Made by a program: the position numbers and the translations under genes
The notes under the pieces: generated by a model
What the model was told of the DNA's origin: nothing
Databases searched by the model: none
What the model saw: the letters and a program-made list of their open reading frames with translations, nothing else
In this document: positions 55,062 to 63,227 of the stretch, piece after piece
How positions within the stretch are numbered: position 1 is the stretch's first letter
Layout: each line of letters begins with the position of its first letter
Assembly: GCF_004354915.1 (NCBI RefSeq)
Contig: NZ_SMSI01000001.1
Span: forward strand, 186,001 to 250,000
Reading direction: 5' to 3'
Length of the DNA: 64,000 bases
DNA from: Pseudohoeflea suaedae
GTDB taxonomy: Bacteria; Pseudomonadota; Alphaproteobacteria; Rhizobiales; Rhizobiaceae

Positions 55062-56273
55062 TCAGACCTTGCCGAAAGCCACCACCGCATTGGTGCCGCC
55101 AAAGGCGAAGGCGTTGGAGATCGCCACGCGAACGTCCCGCTCCCGTGCCGTGTTCGGCGTCACGTCCAGATCGCAATCGGGATCCTTCTCTTCGAAATTG
55201 ATCGTCGGCGGCACGATGCCGTCGCGCAGCGCGCCGACACAGGCTATCATCTCGATCGCGCTCGATCCGCCCAGGCAATGGCCATGCATCGACTTGGTCG
55301 AGGACACCGAAACCCCATCCGCAGCGGCTCCGAGCGCCATGCGGATGGCTTTCGTCTCGGTCTTGTCATTGGCCTGCGTGCCGGTGCCGTGCGCGTTGAC
55401 ATAGTCGATCGCGTCGCCCGACAGTCCCGCATCGGCGAGGCAGTTGCGGATCGCCTGCGCCGGCCCTTCGACCGTCGGCGTCACGATATCCGACGCATCG
55501 CCCGAAAGGCCGCTGCCGAGGATTTCCGCGAGAATGGTGGCACCGCGAGCCCTGGCGTGCTCGTAGCTTTCGATGACCGCGACCGCGGCCCCCTCGCCGA
55601 GCAGAAGTCCGTCGCGATTGCCGGAAAACGGCCGGCATTTCGAACGCGCCAGCACCCGAAGCGCCTCCCATGCTTTCAGGATTCCGTAGGCAATGGGCGT
55701 ATCGGTGCCCCCGGCAAGCATGATGTCTGCGCGCCCGAGCCGGATCTGATCGGCCGCCGAGATCAGCGCGTGATTGCCCGACGTGCACGCCGATGTGACG
55801 CCGAATACCGGGCCACGCAGGCCCAGATCCATCGAGACCTGGCCCGCCGGAGCGCCCGGCATGGCGCGTGGCACGGTGAGGATATGCGCGCGCTTCTTGC
55901 CGCGCTCGAGGATATCGCGATAGCTTTCGTCGACGGCGTCGGCGCCGTAGATGCCGGTACCGATGACCGCACCCGAGCGCAATTCGTCATAATCGCCTGC
56001 CGACAGGCCCGCCTGCGCCATCGCCTGGCGCGCCGCGATCACCGAGATACGGCTGAACTCGCCCATCGCCACCTTGCGGCGCGGATCGATGCCGTCATCT
56101 TCCATCCGGTCGATGAGCGGGTAGACCATGTTGACCTTGAGGTCGCGACGTTCGATCGACAGATCGGTGCTGCCGTCGTAACCCGCCTTCATGTTGGCCC
56201 AGATCTCGTCGGCGTTGCGGCCGATGGAACAGATCCCGCCCAACCCGGTGATGACGACGCGGCTACGCGTCAT
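55062..56273 (-). CDS. Beta-ketoacyl-ACP synthase II-type (FabF/NodE-like)
   Basis: Condensing enzyme of 403 residues. Catalytic Cys163 in VTSACTSGNHAL, with the two His residues in NAHGTGTQANDKTE and SMHGHCLGGSSAIE; the C-terminal ISNAFAFGGTNAVV is standard. The divergent N-terminal half, and pairing with its own acyl carrier protein, point to a specialised NodE-like enzyme rather than the housekeeping FabF. The ATG overlaps the ACP stop (ATGA). The product cannot be inferred. Confidence 0.9.
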   Translation of the reverse strand: MTRSRVVITGLGGICSIGRNADEIWANMKAGYDGSTDLSIERRDLKVNMVYPLIDRMEDDGIDPRRKVAMGEFSRISVIAARQAMAQAGLSAGDYDELRSGAVIGTGIYGADAVDESYRDILERGKKRAHILTVPRAMPGAPAGQVSMDLGLRGPVFGVTSACTSGNHALISAADQIRLGRADIMLAGGTDTPIAYGILKAWEALRVLARSKCRPFSGNRDGLLLGEGAAVAVIESYEHARARGATILAEILGSGLSGDASDIVTPTVEGPAQAIRNCLADAGLSGDAIDYVNAHGTGTQANDKTETKAIRMALGAAADGVSVSSTKSMHGHCLGGSSAIEMIACVGALRDGIVPPTINFEEKDPDCDLDVTPNTARERDVRVAISNAFAFGGTNAVVAFGKV

Positions 56274-56533
56274 GAGTTGGCCGATTTCTCTGCGAGCAGT
56301 TCCCTGATGAGAGCCACCACGTCGCCCACGGTCTTCAGCGATTCCCACGCCTCGGCGGTATTGAGATCGACATGGACGTCATACTCGTCCTCGAGATCCA
56401 TCACCACTTCGGTGAGTTCGAGCGAGTTGATTTCGAGTTCATCGAGCTCGGAAGACGCCGTGATCTCGCTTTCCTCACGCGGACTGACGCCGGCGATGAT
56501 CGAAATCACCTTCTTTTCGATATCTTCGCTCAT
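56270..56533 (-). CDS. Acyl carrier protein with N-S-L phosphopantetheine motif
   Basis: Small acidic protein of 87 residues with the ACP four-helix pattern. The prosthetic-group Ser37 is in LEINSLELTEVV, so Asn replaces the nearly universal Asp of D-S-L. Helix II continues MDLEDEYDV as in NodF-type carriers. GGGGAG lies upstream of the ATG. It is translationally coupled to the ketosynthase and lies 88 bases past leuD. Confidence 0.88.
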   Translation of the reverse strand: MSEDIEKKVISIIAGVSPREESEITASSELDELEINSLELTEVVMDLEDEYDVHVDLNTAEAWESLKTVGDVVALIRELLAEKSANS

Positions 56534-56621
56534 GCCTGAACTCCCCTTGATACTGTTACAAGCTGACCGGGGAATAACCGGCGCGTCAAGACACCGTTCC
56601 ATCTCCCGGGCAGAATGCCTC

Positions 56622-57227
56622 CTAGGCCCAACTGCGCTCTGCGGCCAGTTTGGTCTCGTAAGCCGCGATTGCCGGTGCCTTGTTGAGGGTCAGGCCGATA
56701 TCGTCAAGACCGTTGAGCAGGCAGTGCTTCTTGAACTCGTCGATCTCGAAGGTGACCGTGCCGCCATCGGGACCGTGAATTTCCTGCGCCTCGAGATCGA
56801 CCGACAGCGTGGCGTTGGAGCCGCGCTCGGCGTCGTCCATCAGCTTGTCGAGCTCGCCCTGCGAGACAACGATCGGCAGGATGCCGTTCTTGAAGCAGTT
56901 GTTGTAGAAGATGTCGGCGAAGCTGGTGGAGATCACGCAGCGGATACCGAAATCGAGAAGCGCCCAGGGCGCGTGCTCGCGCGAGGAGCCACAGCCGAAA
57001 TTGTCGCCCGCCACCAGGATCTGGGCGTTGCGATAGGCCGGCTTGTTGAGCACGAAATCCGGATTTTCCGAACCATCTTCATTGTAGCGCGCCTCGGCGA
57101 AAAGACCCTTGCCCAGGCCGGTGCGCTTGATGGTCTTCAGGTAATCCTTCGGGATGATCATGTCCGTGTCGATGTTGACGACCGGATAGGGCGCGGCAAC
57201 GCCTGTCAGACGGGTGAATTTTTCCAT
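56622..57227 (-). CDS. leuD: 3-isopropylmalate dehydratase small subunit
   Basis: Small subunit of isopropylmalate isomerase, 201 residues. Motifs: [16 protein letters not shown] at the start, [21 protein letters not shown] in the centre, [17 protein letters not shown], and a C-terminal [17 protein letters not shown]. It works with LeuC, encoded outside the window. First gene of the minus-strand run leuD-acp-ketosynthase-leuB. Confidence 0.97.
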   Translation of the reverse strand: MEKFTRLTGVAAPYPVVNIDTDMIIPKDYLKTIKRTGLGKGLFAEARYNEDGSENPDFVLNKPAYRNAQILVAGDNFGCGSSREHAPWALLDFGIRCVISTSFADIFYNNCFKNGILPIVVSQGELDKLMDDAERGSNATLSVDLEAQEIHGPDGGTVTFEIDEFKKHCLLNGLDDIGLTLNKAPAIAAYETKLAAERSWA

Positions 57228-57378
57228 GGCATTGGTCCTGTCGTTAGCTCGGACCGCTTTAGCAAATGCGTTCGGGAAAAAGAAGGGGGCGTGTGCATCA
57301 CAGGCTCAGGCACCTCGCGCGGCGATGGCGGGGTGCCTGCAGATAGGGGCGGAGCGAAGACGATCCTTCGCGGTTTGC

Positions 57379-57624
57379 CTACATGTCGATGATCGTGCCG
57401 CGACCGTCGTTCCAGACGCGGGTGATCCGCTGGTCATGCGGCGTGCGGCTCTCGGTCCGCACATAGGCAGGCTGCGGCGCGGAACGCTGCAGCATCGCCT
57501 TGGCCGACGCCCAGAGCGTCAGCGATGCGATTGCCGCGAAGGCGATCACGCTTACGGCCGCAAAGCTCGCCAGTGCGAAACCGGCCAGTGCGATGGATAA
57601 GACTGCGAAAAGAATGCGTTTCAT
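57379..57624 (-). CDS. Small hydrophobic hypothetical protein
   Basis: Protein of 81 residues with one or two N-terminal hydrophobic segments (ILFAVLSIALAGFALASFAA, AFAAIASLTLWASAKAML) and a polar tail ending RVWNDGRGTIIDM. It resembles the short uncharacterised membrane proteins common in rhizobia. The ATG at 57624 has GGGACGAGAGA ahead. It is monocistronic between leuD and the CitE-like gene. Confidence 0.68.
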   Translation of the reverse strand: MKRILFAVLSIALAGFALASFAAVSVIAFAAIASLTLWASAKAMLQRSAPQPAYVRTESRTPHDQRITRVWNDGRGTIIDM

Positions 57625-57787
57625 GTCTCTCGTCCCGTTGTTCCCGCTCAATGTGGGGATTTTTTCGCTCCGGTTCAACAGTCTGGTTCCGACAGGCGGG
57701 CCGCTGCGGCATTGGACCGCGGCCCGGCTTTCCCGCCGGAGCTCCGGCCCTTGAAAGATCGGCCCGGGGCGGGCATGACTTGCGGTC

Positions 57788-58699
57788 ATGAATTCGAGCT
57801 CCTTTTCTTCCCGCCCCTCGCGGCCGCGACGATCCGTCCTCTACGTGCCGGGCGGCAACGAACGTGCGATTGCCAAGGCCCGGACACTCGAGTGCGACGC
57901 CGTGATCTTCGATCTCGAGGATTCCGTCGCTCCCGACGCCAAGGTCGAGGCGCGGGAAACCATCGCGAGGCTTCTCAGGGAACCGTTGGGACATGGTCGC
58001 GAGACCGTCATCCGCATCAACGCGCTGTCCACGCCCTGGGGCGCGGCGGATTTGCGCGCCGCTCGCGATCTCGCGCCCGATGCGATACTCATCCCCAAGG
58101 TCGAGGATCCCGCAGATATCGCGGATATCGATGATGCGCTCGACCGGACCGACGCTCCCGAGACGCTGAGATTATGGGCGATGATCGAGACTCCGAAGGG
58201 CATCATGAATGCCGGCCAGATCGCCCGCGCCTCGCGCACGCCCGGTGGCCGCCTCGACTGCTTCGTCACCGGCACCAACGATATCGTCAAGGAAACCGGC
58301 GTGGCGCCGCTTCCCGGACGGCCCTATCTGTCGACATGGCTGATGGAGATCGTGCTCGCTGCCCGCGCCTATGGCATTGAGGCATTGGACGGTGTCTACA
58401 ACGATTTCCGCGACGCCGAGGGCTTTGCCGCCGAATGCGCACAGGGACGCGCCATGGGCTTTGACGGCAAGACGCTCATCCATCCCGGCCAGATCGAAGC
58501 CGCGAACAGGGCTTTCGGCATCGATCCGGAAAAGCTCGCGGAGGCCCGCGGCATCGTCGAAGCCTTCGCCCGGGCTGAAAATGCCCGCGCCGGCGTGATC
58601 AGTCTCGATGGCCGCATGGTCGAACGGCTGCATGCCGACATGGCGGAGAAACTGATTGCCAAGGCCGACGCACTCGCCGCCCGCACATCATCTGTTTGA
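57788..58699 (+). CDS. HpcH/HpaI aldolase / CitE-like CoA-ester lyase
   Basis: TIM-barrel lyase of 303 residues. Family motifs: RRSVLYVPGGNERAIAKA, DAVIFDLEDSVAPDAK with the metal-binding acids, VIRINALSTPWG, ILIPKVEDPADI, WAMIETPKGIMNA, and FDGKTLIHPGQIEAANRAF. It belongs to the malyl-CoA or citramalyl-CoA lyase branch, not citrate lyase, as no citDF genes accompany it. The exact substrate is open. Confidence 0.87.
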   Translation: MNSSSFSSRPSRPRRSVLYVPGGNERAIAKARTLECDAVIFDLEDSVAPDAKVEARETIARLLREPLGHGRETVIRINALSTPWGAADLRAARDLAPDAILIPKVEDPADIADIDDALDRTDAPETLRLWAMIETPKGIMNAGQIARASRTPGGRLDCFVTGTNDIVKETGVAPLPGRPYLSTWLMEIVLAARAYGIEALDGVYNDFRDAEGFAAECAQGRAMGFDGKTLIHPGQIEAANRAFGIDPEKLAEARGIVEAFARAENARAGVISLDGRMVERLHADMAEKLIAKADALAARTSSV

Positions 58700-58710
58700 G
58701 GAGATTTTTG

Positions 58711-58917
58711 ATGAAACTCTACCGCCTCCTGACCGGCCCCGACGATTCGAGCTTCTGTCACAAGGTGACGCTGGCACTGAACAAGGGCTGGTTCCTGCAC
58801 GGCTCGCCCACTTACGCCTTCAACGCTGAGACCGGCATCATGCAGTGCGGCCAGGCCGTCTACAAGGAAGTGGAAGGCAAGGATTACACGTCCGACATGA
58901 AACTCGGCGAACAGTAG
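58711..58917 (+). CDS. DUF1737 domain protein
   Basis: Small protein of 68 residues consisting of one DUF1737 domain: MKLYRLLTGPDDSSFCHKVT followed by LNKGWFLHGSPTYAFN and MQCGQAVYKE. GAGGAG lies just upstream of ATG 58711. It is found after CitE-like genes in other rhizobia. It is followed almost without gap by the M20 amidohydrolase gene. Confidence 0.88.
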   Translation: MKLYRLLTGPDDSSFCHKVTLALNKGWFLHGSPTYAFNAETGIMQCGQAVYKEVEGKDYTSDMKLGEQ

Positions 58918-58918
58918 G

Positions 58919-60079
58919 ATGAGCGGCTATCCCGAGGCACCGCCCGAAGAGCTCGTCACGCTGCGGCGTGAACTCCACCGCAAGCCCGAACTTTCGGGCC
59001 AGGAGGCCGGCACCGCCGCCCGCATCGTCGCCGAACTCGAACGCCATGGACCCGGCGAGGTTCTGACGGGCCTGGGCGGCCATGGCGTCGCCGCCGTGTA
59101 CGACAGCGGCGCCGAGGGCCCGACCATCCTCTTCCGCTGCGAGCTCGACGGCCTGCCGATCACCGAGATCTCCACCTTTGGCTGGCGCTCCGAAATCGCC
59201 GGCAAGGGCCATCTCTGCGGCCATGACGGACACATGGCGATTCTCTGCGGACTTGCCGCCGAGCTCTCAGCCAATCCGCCGGCCAAGGGCCGCGTCGTTC
59301 TGCTCTTCCAGCCTGCCGAGGAAACCGGAGCGGGGGCCGCGGCGGTGATCGCGGACGCGGATTTTGCCCGCATCAGGCCGGATTACGCCTTTGCGCTTCA
59401 CAATCTTCCCGGTCTGCCGCTCGGTTCCGTCGGCGTGCGTTCCGGCCCCTTCACCTTTGCGTCCGAAGGCCTCGCGATCAGGCTCTCCGGCCGCACCTCG
59501 CACGCCGCCCAGCCGGAAGCGGGCGTCAGCCCCGCAGCCGTCATGGGCCGGTTGATGGAGGCGCTGCCGAAACTGCCCGAGACGCTCGGCCATTCGGAGG
59601 GTCATTCGCTGGTCACCCTGTCGCATGCGCGTCTGGGCGAAGCCGCCTTCGGCATTTCCCCGGGCGAGGCCGATATCTGGGTGACGATCCGCGCCATCGA
59701 CGACGGCCTCCAGGCCGAACTGATGGGCGAGGCGGAAACGCTGGCCCGCAACCTCGCGGAAGCCGGCGGGCTGGGCATCGGGTTCGAGAAATTCGAGAAT
59801 TTCGCCGCCGGCCATAATGACGCGGAGGCCGTCGCCTTCATCGAGGAGACGGCAGCGGCACTCGGCGCACCGCGCGTGGAGATCGGCGGGCCGTTTCGCT
59901 GGTCGGAAGATTTCGGCCGGTTCGGCGGGGTCGGCAGGACAGCGCTGTTCGTGCTCGGTTCCGGCGAGGATCACCCGCGCCTGCACAACCCGGATTTCGA
60001 TTTCCCGGACGAGCTGATCGCCCCCGGCGTGGCGCTCTTCGGCCATATCGCGCGCAAGCTCTGCGGCTGGACGGGGTGA
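58919..60079 (+). CDS. M20D family amidohydrolase
   Basis: Zinc hydrolase of 386 residues related to hippurate and IAA-amino-acid hydrolases. Motifs: LRRELHRKPELSGQE at the start, FRCELDGLPI, GHLCGHDGHMAIL with metal ligands, LLFQPAEETGAGAAAVI with the catalytic Glu, DYAFALHNLPGLPLG, and RTSHAAQPEAGVSPA in the dimerisation domain. The start codon is one base after the DUF1737 stop, so the genes are coupled. The natural substrate is unknown. Confidence 0.92.
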   Translation: MSGYPEAPPEELVTLRRELHRKPELSGQEAGTAARIVAELERHGPGEVLTGLGGHGVAAVYDSGAEGPTILFRCELDGLPITEISTFGWRSEIAGKGHLCGHDGHMAILCGLAAELSANPPAKGRVVLLFQPAEETGAGAAAVIADADFARIRPDYAFALHNLPGLPLGSVGVRSGPFTFASEGLAIRLSGRTSHAAQPEAGVSPAAVMGRLMEALPKLPETLGHSEGHSLVTLSHARLGEAAFGISPGEADIWVTIRAIDDGLQAELMGEAETLARNLAEAGGLGIGFEKFENFAAGHNDAEAVAFIEETAAALGAPRVEIGGPFRWSEDFGRFGGVGRTALFVLGSGEDHPRLHNPDFDFPDELIAPGVALFGHIARKLCGWTG

Positions 60080-60089
60080 AGAAAGGCCG

Positions 60090-60515
60090 CTATTCGGCGG
60101 CGGCCTCGATGCGCTCCATGTCGGCATCCGACAGGCCGAAATGATGCCCGATCTCGTGAATGAGAACATGGGTGATGATATCACCCAGCGTCTCCTCGTT
60201 TTCGGCCCAGTAGTCGAGGATCGGCCGGCGATAGAGCCGGATCCGGTTCGGCATCTCGCCGGTCTCGATGGTGAAACGCTCCGACAGCCCCCGGCCCTCG
60301 AACAGGCCGAGCAGGTCGAAGGGTGTCTCCAGCCCCATATCCTCGAAGATCTCGTCGCTCGGAAAATCCTCGACCTCGATGATGAGGTCGGACACGGTAA
60401 GCGTGCGGAAGTTTTCGGGCAGCCGCGCATAGGCGGAGAGGGCGAGCGATTCGAATTCGCTCAGCCCGGGCGCATAGCGGCTTTCCCAATCCCCTGTCTG
60501 GTCGACGCGCGCCAT
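60090..60515 (-). CDS. Small metallopeptidase-like (zincin) protein
   Basis: Protein of 141 residues with the zincin motif HEIGHHFG (His120, Glu121, His124) in ITHVLIHEIGHHFGLSD. The family is small and widespread in actinobacteria and alphaproteobacteria, with function not established. There is no signal peptide. It is convergent with the amidohydrolase gene, with a ten-base gap. Confidence 0.87.
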   Translation of the reverse strand: MARVDQTGDWESRYAPGLSEFESLALSAYARLPENFRTLTVSDLIIEVEDFPSDEIFEDMGLETPFDLLGLFEGRGLSERFTIETGEMPNRIRLYRRPILDYWAENEETLGDIITHVLIHEIGHHFGLSDADMERIEAAAE

Positions 60516-60714
60516 CAGCGTGCGGTCCTGTAAACTCGTCTCATGGGCCGCATATAGGTCAATCTTTCCGCCGTTGCGAGAGCCTGCGGCGAATCGTGGT
60601 TATCGCCGCGAGGATGCAGACGGGCGGTGAAAAGAATCCGGAAGCGAATCCAGACACTTGAATAAATTCCTATCCGGCCTGCTTGACTCTTCGTCCGGGC
60701 TCTGGAATCGATAG

Positions 60715-60729
60715 GAACATAACAGGAAC
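60715..60729 (+). promoter_or_regulatory. LexA (SOS) box upstream of imuA
   Basis: GAAC-ATAACAG-GAAC is the reverse complement of the alphaproteobacterial LexA operator GTTC-N7-GTTC. It ends four bases before the imuA start and overlaps the Shine-Dalgarno AGGAAC. It implies DNA-damage control of the whole imuA-imuB-dnaE2 cassette. Confidence 0.85.
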
Positions 60730-60733
60730 ATTC

Positions 60734-61765
60734 ATGGAGTTCGAAGTGGCGACCCCCGAGCGGGCGCAAGGGACCGTTCATGCCTTGCGTCAGGTCATAG
60801 CCCGCATGGAGGGCAAGGAACACCGGCTTTCCGAATCGGCTCCGGCACAGGAGACCGTGCCTGCAGGCAAGGCAAGTTCCGTGCACGGAAAGCGGCGCCA
60901 CAACCGTTGCTGTCTGGGACTTCCCCCTTTCGACGAGGCATTAGGCGGCGGACTGTCCTGTTCGGGTCTCACCGAGATCCGATCGTCGGAGACCCGCGAC
61001 TGGGGCGCAACGACCGGCTTCGTCGCCATGCTGATCGCCCGGCTCAGGCGTGGCCGGGTCTCGGCTCAGGCGGAGGCCCCCGGCCCCGTCGTCTGGATCG
61101 CGGATCCCGCCGCCCGCCGTGAAGGTGGCGATGTCTGGCTGCCCGGCTTGCCCGGACTTCTTCCCGGTCTGGACACCGGGGGCGAGACATCCCTGCCGCC
61201 TCTCCTTTTGGTGCATCCCCGCACTCCGGGCGAGGCGCTCTGGGCAGCGGAAACCGCGGCCTCCGGGCGCGATATCGACGCGGTTATTATCGAACTCCGC
61301 GGCAATCCGGCCTGCATGGGGCTGACCGAAAGCCGGCGGCTTCATTTTCGCGCCCGCGAGAGTGGGCTGCCGCTTTTCCTGCTGCGCCAGGCCGCCCGGT
61401 CCGAGGCCACGGCAGCGCCCGCGCGCTTTCACGTCGCCCCCGCTCCGGCAGCACCCCGCATGATCGCACCCGGTCACCCCTTGCCCGAGAGCCTCGGCCG
61501 CCCTGCCCTCACCGTGACGCTGGAGAAAAGCCGGCGTCCCGCCCCCCTGTCCCTCACCGTGGAGTGGTCTTCCCATGACAGCCGTTTCCTTCTCCGAGAC
61601 ACAGCCGCCCGCGACGAGGGCCGAGGCGCAGGCGGATCCCGCGCGAACGCTCCTGCGGGTCCAGGCGGAGCGGCGTATTCTGGCGATCGCGCTGCCCTCG
61701 CTGCCAACCGACCGGATCAGCCGCGCACGGGCGGGTCACTGGTGGCGTTCGGCCGGGCATCCTGA
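60734..61765 (+). CDS. imuA: Mutagenesis accessory protein ImuA
   Basis: RecA-like accessory factor of translesion synthesis, 343 residues. The segment CLGLPPFDEALGGGLSCSGLTEI corresponds to the RecA/SulA-like core, followed by VVWIADP, LLLVHPRTPGEALWAAE and IIELRGNP. The last 60 or so residues lie beyond the usual domain and are encoded where imuB already reads in another frame. ATG 60734 sits directly behind the LexA box; upstream in-frame starts are less likely. Confidence 0.9.
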   Translation: MEFEVATPERAQGTVHALRQVIARMEGKEHRLSESAPAQETVPAGKASSVHGKRRHNRCCLGLPPFDEALGGGLSCSGLTEIRSSETRDWGATTGFVAMLIARLRRGRVSAQAEAPGPVVWIADPAARREGGDVWLPGLPGLLPGLDTGGETSLPPLLLVHPRTPGEALWAAETAASGRDIDAVIIELRGNPACMGLTESRRLHFRARESGLPLFLLRQAARSEATAAPARFHVAPAPAAPRMIAPGHPLPESLGRPALTVTLEKSRRPAPLSLTVEWSSHDSRFLLRDTAARDEGRGAGGSRANAPAGPGGAAYSGDRAALAANRPDQPRTGGSLVAFGRAS

Positions 61766-63218
61766 ACCGGGCCCGCTCGCCTGCGCCGAAAACATCAAAG
61801 GGGCGATGCGGCTTTCCGCGCTCAATCGCGCGGCCTGTGCGCGCGGCCTTCGTCCCGGTCAGGGCGTGGCCGAGGCGCGCGCCATCTGCCCCGATCTCGA
61901 CGTGGTTCCCGCCGATCCCGCGGCCGATGCCCGGCTTCTGGAAGCGCTTGCAGACTGGGGCGACCGCTACACGCCGCTTGTCGGTTGCGACGGCCCCGAC
62001 GGGCTGTTTCTCGACATTTCAGGCTGCGCCCATCTCTTTGGCGGCGAGCGCGCGCTCTTGGCCGACTGCATGGCCCGGCTTTTCCATCTCGGCTTCGAGG
62101 CCAGCGCCGCGATCGCCCCCAACCCCGCTCTGGCCTGGGCGCTGGCCCGCCATCATCCCGGCCGCATCGCCACCCCGGCCGACATCGCGAAGATCATGCC
62201 CGGCCTGCCTGTCGCGGCACTTCGCCTGCCTTCTGAAGTGTCCGCGGCACTTTCCCGTCTCGGTCTCAAGCGCGTGGGTGATCTGGTCGATGCCCCCCGC
62301 GCACCGCTCACCCGCCGCTTCGGTCGCGAGCTTCTCGGCCGGATCGACCGGATGAAAGGCCTCGACAGCGAGCCGATCTCGCCGCGCCGCCCGGTTGCCG
62401 ACATCATGAGCGAACGCCGGCTCGGCGAACCCGTCAGCGACATCGATGCGATCGGCGAACTGGTCGGACGGCTGGCCGCCAACCTCAAGGAGACATTGGC
62501 CGAACGCGGCGCCGGCGTAAGGCGCGCCGAACTCAGGCTCTTCCGGGTCGACGGCGCGGTGCGGCGGATTGAGGTCGGCACCGCCCGGCCATTGCGCGAT
62601 CCCGCCCGCCTCTGCCGTCTGTTCGCCGAGCGCCTGGCCTCCATCGGCGAGGATTTCGACGCCGGTTTCGGCTTCGAGATGATCCGTCTTTCGGTCCCCG
62701 TCTTCGAAACGCTGTCCGACGCGCAGGCGGATTTCGACGGCCGCGGCACGGACAAGGCCGGCTTCCACGATCTCGCCGATCGATTGGCAGCCCGTCTCGG
62801 CCCCGCCCGGGTCCTTCAGCCCATCCCCCGCGACAGTCACATCCCCGAGCGCGCGATGACGCATCTGCCTCTTACTTCCCGAAAAGGGCCCACATGCGCC
62901 GTTCCGCTTGCGCCGGCCTCTGCGGCCGCACGGCCTCTGCGGCTTCTCTCCCGCCCCGAACCCGTAACGGCAGTGGCTGCGGTTCCCGAAGGTCCGCCGG
63001 TCATTTTCAGCTGGCGCAATGCCCGCCACCGCGTCGGCCGCGCCGAGGGACCCGAACGCATCGCAGCGGAATGGTGGAGCGAGGGTGAGGATGCGCTGAC
63101 CCGCGACTATTACCGTGTCGAGGATGAGGCCGGCCGCCGCTACTGGCTGTTTCGCGAGGGACTTTACGAACGGGAACCCGGCACTCCGCGCTGGTTTCTC
63201 CACGGCCTCTTCGTCTGA
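61575..63218 (+). CDS. imuB: Y-family polymerase-like protein ImuB
   Basis: DNA polymerase IV-like adaptor of 547 residues that recruits DnaE2 to the beta clamp; catalytically inactive in the studied members. The palm region ILAIALPSLPTDRISRARAG, LSALNRAACARGLRPGQGVAEA, and DGLFLDISGCAHLFGGE are typical. The C-terminal 150 residues include RPLRLLSRPEPVTAV, the clamp-binding area, and VEDEAGRRYWLFREG. The ATG at 61575 lies 191 bases inside imuA. No later start precedes the conserved N-terminal motif, so the overlap is required. Confidence 0.92.
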   Translation: MTAVSFSETQPPATRAEAQADPARTLLRVQAERRILAIALPSLPTDRISRARAGHWWRSAGHPEPGPLACAENIKGAMRLSALNRAACARGLRPGQGVAEARAICPDLDVVPADPAADARLLEALADWGDRYTPLVGCDGPDGLFLDISGCAHLFGGERALLADCMARLFHLGFEASAAIAPNPALAWALARHHPGRIATPADIAKIMPGLPVAALRLPSEVSAALSRLGLKRVGDLVDAPRAPLTRRFGRELLGRIDRMKGLDSEPISPRRPVADIMSERRLGEPVSDIDAIGELVGRLAANLKETLAERGAGVRRAELRLFRVDGAVRRIEVGTARPLRDPARLCRLFAERLASIGEDFDAGFGFEMIRLSVPVFETLSDAQADFDGRGTDKAGFHDLADRLAARLGPARVLQPIPRDSHIPERAMTHLPLTSRKGPTCAVPLAPASAAARPLRLLSRPEPVTAVAAVPEGPPVIFSWRNARHRVGRAEGPERIAAEWWSEGEDALTRDYYRVEDEAGRRYWLFREGLYEREPGTPRWFLHGLFV

Positions 63219-63227
63219 GGCCGGCGG

